From Clostridiales bacterium (GTDB lineage Bacteria > Bacillota > Clostridia > Lachnospirales > Lachnospiraceae), in NCBI GenBank assembly GCA_020859965.1, contig JAJBVF010000067.1, positions 1 through 8,686 on the forward strand: a DNA stretch of 8,686 nt. The letters are read 5' to 3'. Position 1 is the first letter of the stretch. Each line of letters begins with the position of its first letter. The notes under the pieces are model-generated. The model was not told where the DNA came from and did no database searches. It worked only from the letters and a program-made list of their open reading frames with translations. Made by a program: the position numbers and the translations under genes. Of this stretch, positions 1 through 5,571 are shown one piece after another.

Positions 1-905
1 GCTTCTCCCTTAAAATTGCCGCTGTACAAAAGCTGGAATCCATAGCAGTCTCCGGAAGTCTCCCCCGCATCCCGTGCCGCCAGGATGAAGAATGGATTTT
101 GCTGATGGCCGGACGCTCCGCGGCGGCTCTGCAGGATCTGCTCGGTGTGCGAAAGGGGCGTTCGTGAAAACTGCCGCTCCATCCCATGTCTTCCGTAAAA
201 ATGGATCAGGTCGTATTTTCCATACAGAAAATCAATGCAGCAGCTTGCAGCTTTTTCAATATAAATTGCTTTTGAACCCGTATTCCGGATGCGGACTGCC
301 CTTGTGATCACATCACTGTCCGCAAGTGTACCATACAGCAGGGTAACCTCCAGACCAGGTAAACGGTCTTCCAGTACGATTTCGAGAGTCTGTGCTGCAC
401 TGTCCGCCTCTTCCGTGGCCTTTGTATTTTCCGGGGAAGCTGTATAGACCGCCGGCAATCCCGGAATGCTGTATTTGCCTTCCAGAACACGCACGCTTTT
501 AAACCGCAGGTCGCAGCCGCTCACGCCGTCCGCATCACGGATCTGCAGCGCGGTGCTGCGGTAATCTCCAGTGCCGAAACAGGGATATTCCTGCGGGAGC
601 GCATCCAGGGAATAGGTGCGGTCGTCCCCGGCATCGTAGGGATTTCCGGAAAACCCGCGGTCATAGAAGGTCAGAAGATACCGAAGATCCAAAGTCTCAG
701 CGCAGCCATTATCCTTCGGCGCCATTGTTTCCCGGTTTTCGTTTTTTCTTTCAGTGTGATTTCCGGCGGGCTTTGTACAGCCCTTGATTCGCTTGCCATA
801 GTAAAGGTGGAGAAGATGTCCATACTCACTTACTGCCATCTGATAGGTGCTATGCTTTGTGTGAATTGTAAATAGTCTGTGTTGTTTGTCAGTCAGAACA
901 GGCAT
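1..905 (-). CDS. GH36 alpha-galactosidase, N-terminal part (cut by left edge)
   Basis: This is the first 301 codons of a cytoplasmic alpha-galactosidase, which removes terminal alpha-1,6-linked galactose from melibiose, raffinose-type sugars or galactomannan fragments. The visible part matches the GH36 N-terminal beta-sandwich domain: LLHLYYGKRI at residues 31-40, the conserved run DRGFSGNPYDAGDDRTYSL (82-100) followed by DALPQEYP, then HFYGRHGMERQ (235-245), RRGASGHQQNPFF (261-273) and YSGNF (294-298). Family members are usually about 720-740 residues, so the catalytic barrel with its two aspartates lies outside the window. There is no signal peptide. The ATG at 905-903 was chosen because GGGAGG (918-913) sits 7 bases upstream and a near-consensus promoter lies just beyond. 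Residues about 42-69 look like an extra hydrophilic loop. The gene is transcribed away from the rest of the locus. I am sure of the family; the substrate is inferred from it. Confidence 0.9.
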   Translation of the reverse strand, partial: MPVLTDKQHRLFTIHTKHSTYQMAVSEYGHLLHLYYGKRIKGCTKPAGNHTERKNENRETMAPKDNGCAETLDLRYLLTFYDRGFSGNPYDAGDDRTYSLDALPQEYPCFGTGDYRSTALQIRDADGVSGCDLRFKSVRVLEGKYSIPGLPAVYTASPENTKATEEADSAAQTLEIVLEDRLPGLEVTLLYGTLADSDVITRAVRIRNTGSKAIYIEKAASCCIDFLYGKYDLIHFYGRHGMERQFSRTPLSHTEQILQSRRGASGHQQNPFFILAARDAGETSGDCYGFQLLYSGNFKGE

Positions 906-912
906 AGTAGTA

Positions 913-918
913 CCTCCC
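913..918 (-). promoter_or_regulatory. Ribosome binding site of the alpha-galactosidase
   Basis: On the minus strand this reads GGGAGG, 7 bases before the ATG at 905. It fixes the start codon, and it excludes reading the opposite strand here as the beginning of the GH13 gene. Confidence 0.8.
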
Positions 919-937
919 GGGGAATAATTTTCCTAGG

Positions 938-966
938 ATTATACATGCCTGCGTATCTTTTTTCAA
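938..966 (-). promoter_or_regulatory. Sigma-A-type promoter of the alpha-galactosidase
   Basis: On the minus strand there is a -35 box TTGAAA (966-961), a 17-base spacer and a perfect -10 box TATAAT (943-938). Transcription would start near 931, giving a 5' leader of only about 25 bases. Box quality and spacing are both near ideal. I see no clear repressor site in this short stretch, apart from the 6-base palindrome CCTAGG just after the -10 box. Confidence 0.75.
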
Positions 967-1056
967 GTAAATTATCGGCAGCTGTTTGTGTTATCTTTTG
1001 TGCCTTTTGCGTGTTTTTGAGTTATCGTGGGAATTGTGTTATTATTGCATGGTATT

Positions 1057-1084
1057 TTGCTGGAAATTCTGAGGGTATTATAGT
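1057..1084 (+). promoter_or_regulatory. Candidate promoter of the GH13-acetyltransferase unit
   Basis: TTGCTG (1057-1062), a 16-base spacer and TATAGT (1079-1084) form a moderate sigma-A-type promoter. Overlapping alternatives in the same AT-rich stretch (TATTAT at 1076, TATATT at 1084) lack good -35 partners. Transcription would begin near 1091, leaving a leader of about 150 bases before the ATG. Confidence 0.4.
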
Positions 1085-1094
1085 ATATTACTAT
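1080..1094. promoter_or_regulatory. 15-base palindrome overlapping the GH13 -10 region
   Basis: ATAGTA-TAT-TACTAT is a perfect 6-base inverted repeat around three central bases. It overlaps the candidate -10 box and the expected transcription start, a usual position for a repressor site. AT-rich sequence produces such palindromes by chance fairly often, and the binding protein is unknown. Confidence 0.3.
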
Positions 1095-1132
1095 CAGAAA
1101 TGTGACTGCTTTATTATCGATATCTGTCCGGC

Positions 1133-1209
1133 GCGGGGCAACCCTGCGGGGACTGAATATTCCGATGTCCGTACCGCAGAAATTCTGATGTTTTGTATGC
1201 CGACATCGG
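1133..1209 (+). other. Structured 5' leader of the GH13 gene with competing stems
   Basis: Three stems can be drawn. GCGGGG (1133-1138) pairs with CCCTGC (1142-1147), with one G-U pair and a 3-base loop. CTGCGGGGAC (1144-1153) pairs with GTCC (1167-1170) plus CCGCAG (1174-1179) around a 3-base bulge. CCGATGTC (1162-1169) pairs perfectly with GACATCGG (1202-1209). The second stem shares bases with both others, so they exclude each other. Only a weak T-rich stretch follows the last stem, so it is a poor terminator. I recognise no known riboswitch class. Confidence 0.35.
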
Positions 1210-1225
1210 GGGTTTTGACTATTTT

Positions 1226-1232
1226 AAGGAGG
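1226..1232 (+). promoter_or_regulatory. Ribosome binding site of the GH13 gene
   Basis: A perfect AAGGAGG lies 9 bases before the ATG at 1242. The in-frame ATG at 1233 abuts this site directly and would be too close to use. The site therefore decides the start and excludes the long upstream extension of the frame. Confidence 0.85.
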
Positions 1233-1241
1233 ATGATACAT

Positions 1242-2780
1242 ATGCCAAAGTGGTTAAAGGACGCAGTATTTTATGAAATTTATCCGCAGTCATTCTATGA
1301 TACCAATGGAGACGGAATCGGCGATTTTAATGGAATTATCGAAAAGCTGGATTACATAAAGAATCTGGGCTGCAATGCTCTGTGGATCAATCCCTGTTTT
1401 GATTCCCCATTTAAGGATGCGGGATATGACGTAAGAGATTATAAGAAAGTGGCACCCCGCTATGGGACGAACAATGATCTGTATCGTCTTTTTGGGGAGG
1501 CGCACAAAAGAGGAATTCATGTACTTCTGGATCTGGTGCCGGGACATACTTCGGAAGAACATGAATGGTTCCGGCAGAGCCAGAAAGCGGAGAAAAATGA
1601 GTATACAAACCGCTATGTCTGGACGAATTTCTGCTTTCAGCCCATGAAAGGATATGCCTATGTAGGCGGGGAGAGCGAGCGGAGCGGTACCTATCTGCTG
1701 AATTTCTTCAAATGTCAGCCGGCGTTGAACTATGGATTTTATAAATGCGAAGAAGACTGGCAGCTTCCGATGAACCACCCGGACTGTATCGCCACACGCG
1801 AAGCGATGAAGGATGTCATGCGCTTCTGGCTGGATCACGGCTGTGACGGATTCCGCGTAGATATGGCAGCGTCGCTGGTGAAAAATGACGATGAGGAAAA
1901 GTCAGGTACCTGCGCGCTCTGGAGAAATGTACGCGAAATGCTGGATGAAGAATATCCGGAAGCTGCTCTTGTCGCTGAGTGGGGTGATCCAAAGAGAGCA
2001 CTCAGTTCCGCCCGGTTCCATATGGATTTCTATCTGAATTATCCGGGAAAGGGATATCGTACGCTTATGCGTGATTATGAGAATGGGGAAGACCACAGCT
2101 TTTTCAAAAAGGACGGGAAGGGTGATATTCATCGTTTTCTGGATGAATATCTTCCGGACTATACAGCTTCAAAGGACGATGGTTATTATTGCATGCTGAC
2201 CTGCAATCACGACACGATTCGTCCGAAATACAATCTGAGTGATCAGGAACTGAAGATTGCGTACGCGTTTATTTTCACAATGCCGGGAGTTCCCTATCTC
2301 TATTACGGGGATGAGATCGGGATGCGCTACCAGGAGCTGCCGACAAAAGAAGGCGGTTACTTCCGTACCGGATCGCGCACGCCGATGCAGTGGAACTCAC
2401 AGAAAAATGCCGGATTTTCCAGCGGCCCGGCGGACGCTCTGTATCTTCCGGTGGATGGCTCGTCGGACGCTCCGAATGTAGAGAAACAGGAAGCGGATGA
2501 GAATTCCCTGCTCAATACGGTAAAAGCGCTGCTGCGTCTCAGACATGAGGAGGAAGACCTGCAGGCAGACGCAGATTTTGAAGTGGTTTATGCGCAGAGC
2601 GGAAAGCTGCCGTTTGTCTATCGCAGAGGTGATATTCTGATTGCGTTGAATCCATCCTTAGAAACAGTGAGCGCACCGGTGAATGTGGGTGAGCGAACGC
2701 TTCGCTTTGCGATCGGCGGCGGAGAAGCGAAGGGTGAGAGGATCACGCTGGAGCCGCAGTCTTTTCTGGTGCTGAAGTAG
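1242..2780 (+). CDS. GH13 alpha-glucosidase (oligo-1,6-glucosidase / alpha-glucosidase group)
   Basis: This is a 512-residue cytoplasmic retaining glycosidase that should release glucose from the non-reducing ends of imported alpha-glucans. The GH13 barrel begins with VFYEIYPQSF (9-18) and the Ca-binding-type loop DTNGDGIGDF (20-29). Region I is DLVPGHTS (97-104). Region V is QPALN (159-163), typical of the oligo-1,6-glucosidase group. Region II GFRVDMA carries nucleophile Asp207, region III VAEWGD carries acid/base Glu246, and region IV CNHD carries Asp324. The GVPYLYYGDEIGM (349-361) and RTPMQW (379-384) motifs follow, then a small C-terminal beta domain. Family members are usually about 550 residues, so this is a compact version. 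Region I has Gly101 where Asn is usual. Met208 follows the nucleophile, where characterised alpha-1,6 enzymes have Val and alpha-1,4 enzymes Ala or Thr, so linkage preference cannot be assigned. There is no signal peptide. It is the first gene of a unit with the acetyltransferase. Confidence 0.9.
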   Translation: MPKWLKDAVFYEIYPQSFYDTNGDGIGDFNGIIEKLDYIKNLGCNALWINPCFDSPFKDAGYDVRDYKKVAPRYGTNNDLYRLFGEAHKRGIHVLLDLVPGHTSEEHEWFRQSQKAEKNEYTNRYVWTNFCFQPMKGYAYVGGESERSGTYLLNFFKCQPALNYGFYKCEEDWQLPMNHPDCIATREAMKDVMRFWLDHGCDGFRVDMAASLVKNDDEEKSGTCALWRNVREMLDEEYPEAALVAEWGDPKRALSSARFHMDFYLNYPGKGYRTLMRDYENGEDHSFFKKDGKGDIHRFLDEYLPDYTASKDDGYYCMLTCNHDTIRPKYNLSDQELKIAYAFIFTMPGVPYLYYGDEIGMRYQELPTKEGGYFRTGSRTPMQWNSQKNAGFSSGPADALYLPVDGSSDAPNVEKQEADENSLLNTVKALLRLRHEEEDLQADADFEVVYAQSGKLPFVYRRGDILIALNPSLETVSAPVNVGERTLRFAIGGGEAKGERITLEPQSFLVLK

Positions 2781-2814
2781 AACGGAATGAAGACCGGTCT
2801 GCTTTTACCTGAAA

Positions 2815-2834
2815 AAGGAGAAACTGAATCATTG
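2815..2834 (+). promoter_or_regulatory. Ribosome binding site and TTG start of the acetyltransferase
   Basis: AAGGAG (2815-2820) lies 11 bases before an in-frame TTG (2832-2834). The in-frame ATG at 2787 has no Shine-Dalgarno-like sequence upstream. TTG is therefore the better-supported start, though the spacing is somewhat long. Confidence 0.5.
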
Positions 2835-3950
2835 GAAACTGTAAAATCATCAACAGCTTTGGAATTTCGTAAGAACAGAGCCCTGCGGTATGTATTGTTT
2901 GATCTGACCCCGGAATGGGAGGTGCAGGTATTACAACTGGAGAAACGGCTGACGACAGAAGGGATTACCTGTATATGGATCCCGCGGGATGGTGTATGGA
3001 AAAATAAGATCCGGCCGGAAGAAGCGGAATGGGAAAAACATACACTTGTACTTACAGATCATCCCGGGAAATGTTCGGAATATGCACGCAGAGGGATCGT
3101 TTCTTTCGGATGCAGCAGAAGATATTCGTTTCCGGAGGAAGGAGTGAATCATCCGGATCCTGCTGAAGCCGGCGGGAATGGAGACAACGACGGAAGGGAT
3201 GGTGTCTGTGATGGTTCTGCCTGGTTTGAGGATGCGGCTCTGGTGCTGGAAGGCTTTGATGAGACAGATGGGAAATATCTGGAGGAATGGCTGCTCCGTG
3301 CACAGGGGCGGCCGGCAGAGATAACAGAGACATCGCGGCTGCTGATCCGGGAGATCGCAAAGGAGGACATACCGGCATTGGCATGTATTAGCAGGAGTGC
3401 ATGCGGCAAAATGTCCTCGGAACGTGAAATGACAGGAATGCGGGCTGATTCCGGGGAGAACTGTGATTTTGAGGATTCAGAAAATTCGGAGGATACAGAA
3501 GATGCAAAGATGAATATATCCGTGACTTCTTTTTCGGAGGATCGGCTGCACGCTTATATCCGGACTGCTTACCGGCTGCAGGGATTCGGGCTGTGGAGCG
3601 TATTGTATCAGGGCAAAGTGATCGGCTGCTGCGGGTATGAACCGTGGAGCGGCTTCCGGCGGCCGGAGAGCTCTGATGCTCCGGCATTCGCGGATGATCA
3701 TTTTGCCCTGGAAATGCAGTATATGCTTGATCCGGCATACCAGCGCATGGGTTTTGGTACGGAGATGTGCCGGGCATCTATCCGATACGCTTATGAGCGG
3801 CTTGGGGTAGACGAGATATGGCTTCGGATCCGAAGAGAAAATCAGGGATCGCAGGCACTTGCGAAAAAGCTTGGATTTCGGGCTGCGAAGTCTGGGGAAA
3901 CGGTGTCATACTGGAAATATTGCACAAAAAACGAACCAAAAATTTTGTAA
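2832..3950 (+). CDS. Two-domain protein with C-terminal GNAT acetyltransferase
   Basis: This is a 372-residue cytoplasmic protein if TTG 2832 is used, or 387 residues from ATG 2787. The C-terminal part (about 165-365) is a GNAT domain. It opens with TSRLLIREIAKEDIPAL (167-183), has the acetyl-CoA-binding motif YQRMGFGTEM (303-312) and ends with the typical ENQGSQALAKKLGF (336-349). It should move an acetyl group from acetyl-CoA to an unknown amine. The N-terminal part (about 15-155) begins RYVLFDLTPEWEVQVL and has alternating strand/helix character with TDHPGKCSEYA (75-85) and LVLEGFDETDGKYLEE (137-152). From memory, similar HAD-like halves precede GNAT domains in Lachnospiraceae proteins, but no HAD catalytic motif is visible. 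Two hydrophilic inserts stand out: a Gly/Asp/Asn-rich one (106-129) and a very acidic one inside the GNAT domain (212-224). The gene starts 6 to 51 bases after the GH13 stop, so they are probably co-transcribed. Its substrate and its link to sugar use are unknown. Confidence 0.75.
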   Translation: METVKSSTALEFRKNRALRYVLFDLTPEWEVQVLQLEKRLTTEGITCIWIPRDGVWKNKIRPEEAEWEKHTLVLTDHPGKCSEYARRGIVSFGCSRRYSFPEEGVNHPDPAEAGGNGDNDGRDGVCDGSAWFEDAALVLEGFDETDGKYLEEWLLRAQGRPAEITETSRLLIREIAKEDIPALACISRSACGKMSSEREMTGMRADSGENCDFEDSENSEDTEDAKMNISVTSFSEDRLHAYIRTAYRLQGFGLWSVLYQGKVIGCCGYEPWSGFRRPESSDAPAFADDHFALEMQYMLDPAYQRMGFGTEMCRASIRYAYERLGVDEIWLRIRRENQGSQALAKKLGFRAAKSGETVSYWKYCTKNEPKIL

Positions 3951-3985
3951 AATAGACGAAATCGCAAATACAGACAAAAAAAGAG

Positions 3986-4014
3986 TTGCACGCTTTTGGA
4001 GGGTGTGCTATATT
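3986..4014 (+). promoter_or_regulatory. Extended -10 promoter of the transporter-malQ operon
   Basis: TTGCAC (3986-3991), an exact 17-base spacer and TATATT (4009-4014) form the core. TGC directly before the -10 hexamer gives an extended -10 element. Transcription should start near 4021. No terminator is visible between the acetyltransferase stop and this promoter, so some read-through from upstream is possible. Confidence 0.75.
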
Positions 4015-4027
4015 GTTTCTATCAATT

Positions 4028-4063
4028 GGAAACGTTACCGATACCGATTCCGGTAAGGTTTTC
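4028..4063. promoter_or_regulatory. Large dyad just after the transcription start: probable LacI-family operator
   Basis: The 13-base arms GGAAACGTTACCG (4028-4040) and CGGTAAGGTTTTC (4051-4063) are inverted copies differing at two positions, separated by 10 bases. The left arm is itself a near-palindrome centred on CG (GGAAAC/GTTACC, 10 of 12 positions), the form usual for LacI/GalR-family operators such as MalR sites. Lying at about +8 to +43, a bound repressor could block transcription. The same arms can form an RNA hairpin with 12 of 13 pairs, so action on the mRNA is also possible. It matches the CcpA cre consensus poorly (about three mismatches). Confidence 0.55.
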
Positions 4064-4069
4064 GTAAAT

Positions 4070-4131
4070 GGAACAGACAGCGGATGCCAACTGTTCCGCG
4101 GGAGGCGGATTTCCCGGTTTTCCGCAGGAAC
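4070..4131 (+). other. Leader of the binding-protein gene with two mutually exclusive hairpins
   Basis: GGAACAG (4070-4076) pairs perfectly with CTGTTCC (4091-4097) across a 14-base loop. Alternatively GTTCCGCGG (4093-4101) pairs with CCGC (4122-4125) and GGAAC (4127-4131) with one bulged A. Both use 4093-4097, so only one can form at a time. The ribosome binding site (4149-4156) lies outside both. Neither is followed by a T-run, so neither is a terminator. Stability or folding control of the message is possible but unproven. Confidence 0.35.
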
Positions 4132-4148
4132 GCCACACACATTTTTGA

Positions 4149-4156
4149 AAGGAAGG
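4149..4156 (+). promoter_or_regulatory. Ribosome binding site of the solute-binding protein
   Basis: AAGGAAGG lies 7 bases before the ATG at 4164 and supports that start over other nearby ATG codons such as 4173. Confidence 0.7.
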
Positions 4157-4163
4157 GTAAACG

Positions 4164-4244
4164 ATGAAAAACATGAAGAAGTATCTTGCGGCAGCGATGT
4201 CCGCAGCGATGGTAGCAGGTCTGGCAGTAGTTCCGGCACAGGCT
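4164..4244 (+). other. Sec signal peptide of the binding protein (signal peptidase I type)
   Basis: The N-region has lysines at 2, 5 and 6. The hydrophobic core covers about residues 8-23, and A-Q-A ends at residue 27. No cysteine occurs near the cleavage site, so lipid anchoring is not expected. This is unusual for a binding protein in a Gram-positive cell. Confidence 0.75.
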
Positions 4245-5531
4245 GAGGAGACAGGAAGCGTATATCTGTTGAACTTTAAGCCAGAGACAGATGAAGCCTG
4301 GCAGGAGCTGGCGGAAATTTACACTGAGCAGACGGGTGTTGAGGTGACTGTCCTGACAGCGGCGGATGGTCAGTATGATACAACGCTTCAGGCTGAGATG
4401 GCAAAGTCAGAGGCGCCGACCATCTTTACGATTGGCAACACATCTGATGCGGCGACCTGGGACAATTACACTTATGATCTTTCTGGCAGCGCACTTTATG
4501 AGCATCTGACCGATACCTCCCTGGTGATCGAGTACAATGACAAGGTAGCGGGCATTGCGAACTGCTATGAATGCTACGGTATTATTTACAACAAGACGAT
4601 TCTGGATGTTTACTGCGGACTGGACGGCGCAGTGATCGAATCTTCTGACGCGATCGACAGCCTTGAGACTCTGGAAGCGGTAGCGGCAGATATTACAGAT
4701 CGTCTGGATGAGCTGAATGAAGCGCTCGCAGACGCGGATACTGATTTTGAACTGACCGGCGCTTTTGCTTCCGCTGGACTGGATTCCGGTTCTTCCTGGA
4801 GATTTTCCGGACATCTTGCAGGTCTTCCGCTCTACTATGAGTTCCTGGATGACGGCGTTGACCTGATCAGCGGCGAGGCGGAGATTGATGGCACGTATCT
4901 GGATAACTTCAAGGAAGTATGGGATATGTACATTACTTACTCCGATGCGGACGCAGCGACACTGGCATCCGGCTCGTTTAATGCAGAAGTTGAATTTGGT
5001 ATGGGTGAGGCTGTCTTCTATCAGAATGGCGACTGGGAGTTTTCCGCACTGACCAATGAAGAGAACGGCTATCTGGTAACCGCTGAGGATCTCAGCATGA
5101 TGCCGATCTACTTTGGCGTAGATGATGAGAACGAAGGCCTTGCGGTAGGTACCGAGAACTATTGGGCAGTGAACAGCCAGGCGTCTGAAGAAGACATTGC
5201 GGCGACACTTGATTTCCTTGAGTGGGTGATCACTTCTGACGAAGGCCGTGATGCCCTCACAAACGCAATGGGTCTGACCACTCCGTTTGATACCTTTACA
5301 GGCGACTATGAGTCCAGCAATGGATTTGCTCAGATGGTAAATACTTATGCTGAGGCTGGTAAGACTTCTGTAGCATGGAGCTTCAATGCGACGCCGAACG
5401 TAGACGACTGGAGAGCAGATGTGGTATCCGCACTGACCGCTTACTCAGACGGCAGCGGCGAATGGGACGCAGTTGTATCCGCATTCGTTGACGGATGGGC
5501 AAATCAGTGGGCTCTGGCGAACGAAGAGTAA
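4164..5531 (+). CDS. Sugar ABC transporter solute-binding protein (CUT1 type), non-lipoprotein signal
   Basis: This 455-residue extracellular protein should capture an oligosaccharide, probably a maltodextrin, and hand it to the two permeases encoded next. Residues 1-27 are a Sec signal peptide: Lys at 2, 5 and 6, an alanine-rich hydrophobic core, and AQA before Glu28 as a signal peptidase I site. There is no lipobox cysteine; the only cysteines are at 134, 137 and 151. The mature protein begins like a family 1 binding protein (FKPETDEAWQELAEIYTEQTGV at about 38-59, given here only as landmarks). It shows the late YWAVNSQASEEDIAATLDFLEWV region (333-355) usual for CUT1 proteins, where a helix packs against the sugar site. 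By my hand count the mature part has about 85 Asp+Glu and only about 10 Lys+Arg, which is extremely acidic. It is the first gene of the operon with its own strong promoter, and a stable hairpin follows it. The substrate is inferred from malQ and the GH13 gene. Confidence 0.85.
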   Translation: MKNMKKYLAAAMSAAMVAGLAVVPAQAEETGSVYLLNFKPETDEAWQELAEIYTEQTGVEVTVLTAADGQYDTTLQAEMAKSEAPTIFTIGNTSDAATWDNYTYDLSGSALYEHLTDTSLVIEYNDKVAGIANCYECYGIIYNKTILDVYCGLDGAVIESSDAIDSLETLEAVAADITDRLDELNEALADADTDFELTGAFASAGLDSGSSWRFSGHLAGLPLYYEFLDDGVDLISGEAEIDGTYLDNFKEVWDMYITYSDADAATLASGSFNAEVEFGMGEAVFYQNGDWEFSALTNEENGYLVTAEDLSMMPIYFGVDDENEGLAVGTENYWAVNSQASEEDIAATLDFLEWVITSDEGRDALTNAMGLTTPFDTFTGDYESSNGFAQMVNTYAEAGKTSVAWSFNATPNVDDWRADVVSALTAYSDGSGEWDAVVSAFVDGWANQWALANEE

Positions 5532-5571
5532 AAGAAATTTTTTACAGTGAAAACTGAGAAACCGGGATCAC

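Larger units (their letters stand above)
906..1241. other. Divergent intergenic regulatory region
   Basis: These 336 bases separate the leftward alpha-galactosidase from the rightward GH13 gene. The left half (about 920-1120) is AT-rich and holds the promoters for both directions. The right half (about 1125-1215) is GC-richer and full of inverted repeats that would lie in the GH13 mRNA leader. The rightward reading frame is open through the whole region, but its hydrophobic, cysteine-rich translation and its overlap with the galactosidase start argue against coding. Confidence 0.75.

Noticed and set aside
92..490. Short open frames at 92-307 (plus) and 308-490 (minus)
   Set aside because: Both lie inside the GH36 coding sequence in other frames. 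The GH36 frame has clear family motifs across the same bases.
1202..1225. Rho-independent terminator in the GH13 leader
   Set aside because: The stem 1162-1169/1202-1209 has a 32-base loop and is followed by GGGG and only a short T-run, a poor fit to an intrinsic terminator.
879..1241. Upstream extension of the GH13 reading frame by 121 codons
   Set aside because: It overlaps the well-supported galactosidase start and promoter. It has no ribosome binding site and translates to a hydrophobic, cysteine-rich sequence unlike any GH13 N-terminus. A perfect AAGGAGG stands before ATG 1242 instead.
3052..3777. Minus-strand frames opposite the acetyltransferase (up to 129 codons)
   Set aside because: They have proline/serine-rich low-complexity translations with no ribosome binding sites, mirroring the codon pattern of the acetyltransferase.
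4027..4040. CcpA catabolite-response (cre) site at the transporter promoter
   Set aside because: About three mismatches to the 14-base consensus, including the outer bases. The wider dyad fits a dedicated LacI-family operator better.
3778..4239. 153-codon minus-strand frame across the promoter before the binding protein
   Set aside because: It runs through a strong promoter and parts of two clear plus-strand genes, has no ribosome binding site and shows no family resemblance.
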